Positions 59,670 to 64,000 of a stretch of DNA of 64,000 nucleotides are shown piece by piece. Under the pieces are notes generated by a model. The model was given only the letters and a program-made list of their open reading frames with translations. It searched no databases and was not told the origin of the DNA. The stretch lies in NCBI RefSeq assembly GCF_900323885.1, contig NZ_OOHJ01000018.1, positions 2,033,001 to 2,097,000 of the forward strand, read 5' to 3'. The DNA is from [Actinomadura] parvosata subsp. kistnae. Its GTDB lineage: Bacteria; Actinomycetota; Actinomycetes; Streptosporangiales; Streptosporangiaceae. The stretch's first letter is position 1. Each line of letters begins with the position of its first letter. A program made the position numbers and the translations under genes.

Positions 59670-60896
59670 ATGTCCTTGGGCGATCTGTACGAGCCGCTCC
59701 ACCAGCACCACGCCGACCCCTACCCCTTCTACGAGCGGGCCCGCCGCGAGGAGCCGCTGTTCTACTCCCCCGCCATCGGCGCCTGGGTCGTGACGAAGAT
59801 GGCCGACGTGCGCCGGATCCTGCGGGACGGGGCCCTGTTCTCCTCGGCCAACACGCTGCGCCCCTACTCGCCGTTCCCGCCCGCGCTGCTCGCGGAGCTG
59901 GAGAAGGGCTACCCGAACCTCGGCTCGTACATCACGATGGACGGCGAGGAGCACCGGCGGCGGCGCGCGCCCGCCGCGGCGGCGCTCACCCCCGAACGTG
60001 TCGCCGCGATCGAGCCCTACATCACCGAACGCGCCACCACCCTCATCGACGGCTTCGCCAAGGACGGCGGCGTCGAGTTCATGGCCGGGTACGCCAACCG
60101 GCTGCCCGTGGACGTGACCGCCCGGCTGGTCGGGTTCGCCGAGCAGGACGCCACGGCGTTCGGTGACGACAGCCGCGCGGCCGCGGCCATGGGGATGGGG
60201 CACCGGTTCGGCTCCGAGGAGGAGCAGATCGCGTGCGCGCAGGCGTGGGTGCGCTTTCAGCGGCTCATCGAGCGGTACGTGACCGAGCGCCGCGCCGCAC
60301 CCGAGGACGACGTGATCAGCGACTACGTCGCCGCCTTCGCCCCCGGCGACGGGCCCCTGGCCTTCGAGGAGATGGCCGAGCTCATCGGCATGATCCTCGG
60401 CATCGCCCTGCCCGGCCACATCACCACCTCGGCGCTGCTCGGCAACGGCCTGCTCCGGCTGCTGTCGGAGCCTGAGCAGTGGCGGCTGCTGTGCGAGCGG
60501 CCCGACCTCGCGCCGAACGCCACCGAGGAGATCGCCCGCTACGACACCCCGACCCACATCTTCCTGCGGATCTCCACCGCCGAGGCCACCGTCGGCGGGC
60601 GGAACTTCCCCGCCGGCACCGAGTTCGCCCTCTGCCTGGCCTCCGCCAACCGGGACGAGGACGCCTTCGAACGCGCCGAGACGTTCGACATCACCCGGCC
60701 CCCGCACGCCAACGTGGTCTTCGGCCAGGGCGCCCACTACTGCCCGGGGGCCGGGCTGGCGCGCCGCCAGGTCGAGATCTCGCTGCGCCTGCTCGCCGAG
60801 CGGCTGCCCGGGCTGCGCCTCGTACCGGGCCAGCGGATCGAGTACCGCGGCACGCTCGACCACCGCGGCCCGCTCACCCTCCTGCTGGAGTGGTGA
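59670..60896 (+). CDS. cytochrome P450
   Basis: 408 residues. Heme-binding loop VVFGQGAHYCPGAGLARRQ with the axial Cys, and the K-helix ExxR in EEIARYDTP. The I-helix reads LPGHITTS, so the acid of the usual (A/G)GxD/ETT pair is replaced by Ile. ATG 59670 is chosen (MSLGDLYEPLH); an upstream GTG at 59661 lies in the likely RBS AAGGTGA. No ferredoxin or reductase gene is adjacent. Probably oxidises a secondary metabolite. Confidence 0.92.
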   Translation: MSLGDLYEPLHQHHADPYPFYERARREEPLFYSPAIGAWVVTKMADVRRILRDGALFSSANTLRPYSPFPPALLAELEKGYPNLGSYITMDGEEHRRRRAPAAAALTPERVAAIEPYITERATTLIDGFAKDGGVEFMAGYANRLPVDVTARLVGFAEQDATAFGDDSRAAAAMGMGHRFGSEEEQIACAQAWVRFQRLIERYVTERRAAPEDDVISDYVAAFAPGDGPLAFEEMAELIGMILGIALPGHITTSALLGNGLLRLLSEPEQWRLLCERPDLAPNATEEIARYDTPTHIFLRISTAEATVGGRNFPAGTEFALCLASANRDEDAFERAETFDITRPPHANVVFGQGAHYCPGAGLARRQVEISLRLLAERLPGLRLVPGQRIEYRGTLDHRGPLTLLLEW

Positions 60897-60904
60897 GGAT
60901 TCAG

Positions 60905-60957
60905 GGCTTACGAGCGGTTCATGGCTTACGGGCGGTTCATGGCTTGCGAGCGACTCC
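60905..60957. repeat. 18-bp tandem repeats at the methyltransferase stop codon
   Basis: GGCTTACGAGCGGTTCAT, GGCTTACGGGCGGTTCAT and GGCTTGCGAGCGACTCC. The middle unit contains the methyltransferase stop (60937-60939), so the end of the gene has been duplicated outward into the gap before the P450 stop. Confidence 0.88.
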
Positions 60958-61770
60958 GCCCGCGATGCAGATGCCCGCCAGGTCCAGCGGCCGCTCGACG
61001 GGCTCCTCCGGCCGCCACTCCGGCAGATGCACCACCCCCGGCTCGACCAGCTCCAGCCCGTCGAAGAAGCGGGTGATCTCCTCCAGGTCGCGCGCCCTGC
61101 CGGTGCCCAGCATCGACAGCAGGACCCCCTCGAGCGCCCGCACTTCGGGCGCGCACGAGCAGAAGTGCGTGAGCTGCAGGAAGCTGCCCGGAGCCAGCCG
61201 CGCCTTGTACGTGTCCACCAGCTCCGCCGGCCGCTCGTCGTCACCGAGATGGTGCACCACGGCCACCAGCAGCAGCCCGATCGGGCGCGAGAAGTCCAGG
61301 AACCCCGCCACCTTCGGATGCTGGAAGATCGCCTCGGGCTCGCGCATGTCCGCGGTGATGACCCGCGTGTTGTCGTTGGTCTGCAGGAGCGCGCGGGCGT
61401 GCGCGAGCACGATGGGATCGTTGTCGACGTAGACGACGCGCGCGTCCGGATTGATCCGCTGCGCGACCGAATGGGTGTTGTCCATCGTCGGCAGGCCGGA
61501 GCCGACATCGAGGAACTGGTCGATGCCCTGCTCCGTCATGAACTTCACACCCCTGAACAGCATCGCCCGGTTGTTCCGCGCGCCCCCGCCGCCGTCGGGG
61601 AAGTGCTTCATGCCCTCCATCGCGATGGCCCGGTCGACCGCGAAGTTGTCCTTGCCGCCGAGGAACGCGTCGTACACGCGGGCGATGCTGGGCTTGCTCG
61701 TGTCGATCTCCGGAGGCAGGTAGTCCGGGTCCTGGTGGGTCCAGATCCGCTCCATGGACGCCTCGCTCAT
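60937..61770 (-). CDS. SAM-dependent methyltransferase (PF04672-type)
   Basis: 277 residues from ATG 61770 (AAGGTGA upstream). Family hallmarks: SIARVYDAFLGGKDNFAVDR, FLDVGSGLPTMDNTHSVAQR (SAM loop), ARVVYVDNDPIVLAHARALL and LAPGSFLQLTHF. Streptomycetes and relatives carry dozens of such genes; substrates are mostly unknown. Convergent with the P450. Confidence 0.9.
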   Translation of the reverse strand: MSEASMERIWTHQDPDYLPPEIDTSKPSIARVYDAFLGGKDNFAVDRAIAMEGMKHFPDGGGGARNNRAMLFRGVKFMTEQGIDQFLDVGSGLPTMDNTHSVAQRINPDARVVYVDNDPIVLAHARALLQTNDNTRVITADMREPEAIFQHPKVAGFLDFSRPIGLLLVAVVHHLGDDERPAELVDTYKARLAPGSFLQLTHFCSCAPEVRALEGVLLSMLGTGRARDLEEITRFFDGLELVEPGVVHLPEWRPEEPVERPLDLAGICIAGGVARKP

Positions 61771-61936
61771 GGTCACCTTCCGGCCGTGACTCAGTGATCG
61801 ACATCTGACGCGTTTCGGGAGCATAGCGAGCATGTCGTGAATACACAGCTTCACGTGAAACTTTCACCGCACGGACCACTTCCGGGCCACAGGCGCGAAA
61901 GCACCGGGCCGGGCAGGCTCGTGTGGGAGCGAATCG

Positions 61937-62183
61937 TGCCGGGCTGGCGGGGCTCGGCGCAGAAGGCGCCGGGCGGGCGGGGCTAGGCGCGGAACGCACC
62001 GGACCGACGGTCCTGCCCGCGGAATGTGCCGGGCGGGCGAGGCGGGGCGCGGAACGTACCGGACGGGCGGTGCTGGGCGCGGAAGGTGCCGGACGGGCGG
62101 TGCTGGGCGCGAAAGGTGCCGGGCGGGCGGGGCTAGGCGCGGAAGGTACCGGAGCGGCGGTCCTGGGCGCGGAAGGTGCCGGG
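61937..62183 (-). repeat. ~30-bp degenerate tandem repeats extending the AraC gene 3' end
   Basis: Eight or so units of about 30 bp with the core GGCGCGGAAGGTGCCGGACG (variants at several positions) run from ~61937 to ~62183. On the minus strand each encodes GTFRAQ(D/H)R(R/P)S, which is the C-terminus of the AraC protein. The gene's TAG (62133-62135) arises from a one-base change in one unit. Confidence 0.9.
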
Positions 62184-63146
62184 TGGGTGGCCCGTCCAGC
62201 GGCGGAAGGCGCGTCTGAACGCGCTCGCCTCCGAGAAGCCCAGCCGCCTGGCCAGCTCCTCGACGGACTCCTCGCCGCGGCGCAGGCCGTCGATGGCGGC
62301 GTCCCGCAGGAGCTCCTCCTTGATGCGCCCGATCGACGTGCCCTCGGCGCGCAGCAGCCTTCGCAGGTGCTGCGTGCTCACGTTGAGCTGGGCCGAGACG
62401 TCGTCGGGGCCGGGCCAGCGGCCGCGCAGCCCGCGTTCGAGGATCGTGCGTACCCGGTCGGCGACGGACGAGCCGTAGTCGCGCGTGGCCAGCCACACGT
62501 AAGGCTGATCGCCGAGGTAGCCGGCGAGGTCCTCCTCGTTCCTGATGACCGGCGCGCGCAGCAGGTCGCGGTCGAAGGCCAGCGCGAGCCGGTCGGCCCC
62601 GAACACCGGATGCCGCCCGAACACCGCCTCGTAGTCGGCCGCGTACGGCGGCGCCGGCCAGGGCAGGCGCAGCTCCCGGAGGCCGACCCGCCGCCCGGCG
62701 AGCCAGCCGGCCAGGCGGTGGACGAGCGTGGCCAGCAGCTCGGCGGCCAGATGGTCGGGGTCGTCGAGCCCGCTCACGTCGATCTCGACCTCGGCGAGCG
62801 CCCCGACCACCGACACCCGCAGCGGCGGCACGCCGGGCAGCGTCGCGCTCGCCTCGGCCAGCCGCAGCAGCGCCCCCTCCAGGTCGGGCACGTGGATCGC
62901 CGAGCGCAGCACCAGCCGGAAGGTGCCCAGCGGCACGGGCGCGCCCAGCCCGAACAGCTCGTCCCCCGTCAGGATCCACAACTCCTGGGTCAGCTCCGCC
63001 ACCTGGGCGAGCGTCACGTCCTCACACCGCGCCGCGCCAGGCCGGATGCCGGTACGGCGCAGCAGCGACTCCACGTCGAGCCCCTGCCGCTCACCGACAC
63101 GCACGAGCCGCCTGACCACGTCGCCCGGCTGCGTCGAGCTGCTCAC
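62133..63146 (-). CDS. AraC-family regulator
   Basis: 337 residues, GTG start 63146. The N-terminal ~200 residues resemble the arabinose-binding-like domain of OruR/ArgR-type AraC proteins (VVRRLVRVGERQGLDVESLL, AELLATLVHRLAGWLAGRRV). C-terminal double helix-turn-helix: VSAQLNVSTQHLRRLLRAEG and SVEELARRLGFSEASAFRRA with FRRWTGHPPGTFR. The last 10 residues belong to a tandem repeat. Target unknown. Confidence 0.9.
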   Translation of the reverse strand: MSSSTQPGDVVRRLVRVGERQGLDVESLLRRTGIRPGAARCEDVTLAQVAELTQELWILTGDELFGLGAPVPLGTFRLVLRSAIHVPDLEGALLRLAEASATLPGVPPLRVSVVGALAEVEIDVSGLDDPDHLAAELLATLVHRLAGWLAGRRVGLRELRLPWPAPPYAADYEAVFGRHPVFGADRLALAFDRDLLRAPVIRNEEDLAGYLGDQPYVWLATRDYGSSVADRVRTILERGLRGRWPGPDDVSAQLNVSTQHLRRLLRAEGTSIGRIKEELLRDAAIDGLRRGEESVEELARRLGFSEASAFRRAFRRWTGHPPGTFRAQDRRSGTFRA

Positions 63147-63149
63147 CGG

Positions 63150-63595
63150 CCCACCCTACGTCGCCGGCCACCGCACACGGATCGGTCGCGCTTTCCCCGC
63201 CACCCCCACGTCCCGGTCGTCGTGCCCGGATCGGTCGTGACTTCCCCTGTCACCTCACGTCCGGGGTAGTCGTGCCCGGGTTGGCCGCCGCTTTCCCGGC
63301 CACCTCATGTCCCCGGTCGCCGTGCCCGGATCGGTCGCGACTCCCCTACCGCCTCACGTCCGGGATAGTCGTGCCCGAATAGGTCGCACTTCCCCGCCAC
63401 CTCACGTCTCCGGTCGTCGTGCCCGAATCGGCCGCGCTTCCCCCGCCGCCTCACATCCCGGGGTCGTCGTGCCTCGATCGGCCGTGCCTTCCCCCTGCCA
63501 CCTCGCGTCTCTGGCTGCCCTGCGCGGACCGATCACGATCCCCCGCCGCCCCACGTCCCTGGCCGCCGTGCGCGGATCGGTCATGGTTCTCGCGC
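63150..63595. repeat. ~50-bp minisatellite, about nine copies
   Basis: Units recur every 48-51 bp; the CGTGCCCGGA-like landmark starts at 63221, 63271, 63321, 63370, 63418, 63468, ~63519 and 63567. Each unit has the form CGTGCCCGGATCGGTCG, a CTTCCCC run, then CACCTCACGTC. Variation is moderate. It fills the gap between the AraC-type and Lnt-like genes, and I see no gene in it. Confidence 0.92.
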
Positions 63596-63642
63596 GCGAC
63601 GGTGCTGGGGCGGGCACGGTGCCCGTTCGTACCGTTCCGGGC

Positions 63643-64000
63643 ATGACGATCTCATCTCGCTCTTCTCGCCACCGGCTGCTCTGGCTGGGGCTCGGGCTGG
63701 TGTTGCAGTTGTTCGCGGTCGGGGGGCGGTGGGACCTGCCGTTGGCGGCGTGGGGCTTTCAGGTTTTCCTGGTGAGGTTCGTGCGGACGGGGCGCCCCTG
63801 GCCGGGGCTCGCGCTGGTGTGGTTGGTGGGGGTGGCGGGCGGGTTGTTCTGGGCCGTGCAGCTCGCGGTGCCGATCACGCCTCTGGTGCTGGCGGGGGTG
63901 GTCGTGCTCGGGTCGGCCGCGGTCGTGCCCTTCGCGGTGGATCGGCTGGTGGCGGCCCGGCTGGGGCCGTTCGCGAGGTTGCTCGCCTTTCCGGCCGCGC
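63643..64000 (+). CDS. Lnt-like / nitrilase-family membrane protein, N-terminal part
   Basis: ATG 63643 opens a frame that runs off the right edge (119 residues seen). Three to four membrane helices: LLWLGLGLVLQLFAVGGRWD, LALVWLVGVAGGLFWAVQLA and LVLAGVVVLGSAAVVPFAVD, then RLVAARLGPFARLLAFPAA. Pattern and order resemble the membrane half of apolipoprotein N-acyltransferase-like carbon-nitrogen hydrolases in actinobacteria. The catalytic part lies outside the window. Confidence 0.6.
   Translation, partial: MTISSRSSRHRLLWLGLGLVLQLFAVGGRWDLPLAAWGFQVFLVRFVRTGRPWPGLALVWLVGVAGGLFWAVQLAVPITPLVLAGVVVLGSAAVVPFAVDRLVAARLGPFARLLAFPAA

Noticed and set aside
63150..63595. CRISPR array
   Set aside because: Repeats are contiguous, ~50 bp and degenerate, with no unique spacers and no cas genes.

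Overview
The window is very GC-rich DNA with densely packed genes. GTG starts, ATGA/GTGA stop-start overlaps and several leaderless-looking promoters are common, and regulators are mostly of the TetR, GntR, DeoR, MerR, AraC and MmyB types. PF04672-type methyltransferases, DUF6745, an NBR1-Ig membrane regulator and an ADP-dependent sugar kinase also fit a filamentous actinomycete, most likely Streptosporangiales (Nonomuraea-like). That is an inference from gene content, not a database match.

Layout. 1-4740: housekeeping genes (metallophosphoesterase, small zincin, MFS exporter, PspC protein, glutaryl-CoA-dehydrogenase-like enzyme). 4787-10689: a tRNA-Lys carrying a degenerate integrated island. 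The last part of the tRNA (49 bp) is repeated perfectly at 10641-10689. Between the repeats lie a shattered tyrosine integrase, a DEAD-box helicase with a cold-shock protein, decaying STAS and Lsr2-like fragments, and a VapB antitoxin with a frameshifted VapC. 10757-11738: an insertion sequence that splits the tail of an older gene. 12836-20275: a sugar-uptake and catabolism operon (ABC transporter, class II aldolase, ADP-dependent kinase, ManA-type isomerase) with a divergent DeoR regulator. 20299-22789: a TetR-controlled monooxygenase. 23876-27297: a second cold-shock gene, then three secreted peptidoglycan-active proteins, two of which share an almost identical I36-type domain. 27355-32811: signalling genes (NBR1-Ig regulator, a KaiC-like ATPase with RsbW/receiver and STAS partners, a histidine kinase with a CPBP protease). 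32951-40527: two SDRs, trpBA with a GntR/UTRA regulator, an ATP-grasp enzyme with a TetR, and an acyltransferase. 40837-45541: a leucine-rich-repeat protein paired with a 2-oxoglutarate/Fe(II) oxygenase, and DUF6745 genes. 45662-64000: a Tat-exported TolB/amidohydrolase, oxidoreductases with TetR regulators and clear operators, a transmembrane Ser/Thr kinase, P450, methyltransferase, AraC regulator and an Lnt-like membrane protein.

Three signals stand out. (1) Both cold-shock genes have the same roughly 165-nt leader, with a hairpin followed by a U-run and a compensatory base-pair change, which suggests a conserved cis-acting RNA regulator. (2) At least six gene 3' ends carry short tandem duplications (12 to 50 bp) that often include the stop codon, as if gene ends were minisatellite hot spots here. 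(3) The KaiC/RsbW-receiver/STAS operon looks like a compact partner-switching module built around a KaiC-like double ATPase.

All calls rest on reading the sequence, translated motifs and family knowledge; no database search was run.
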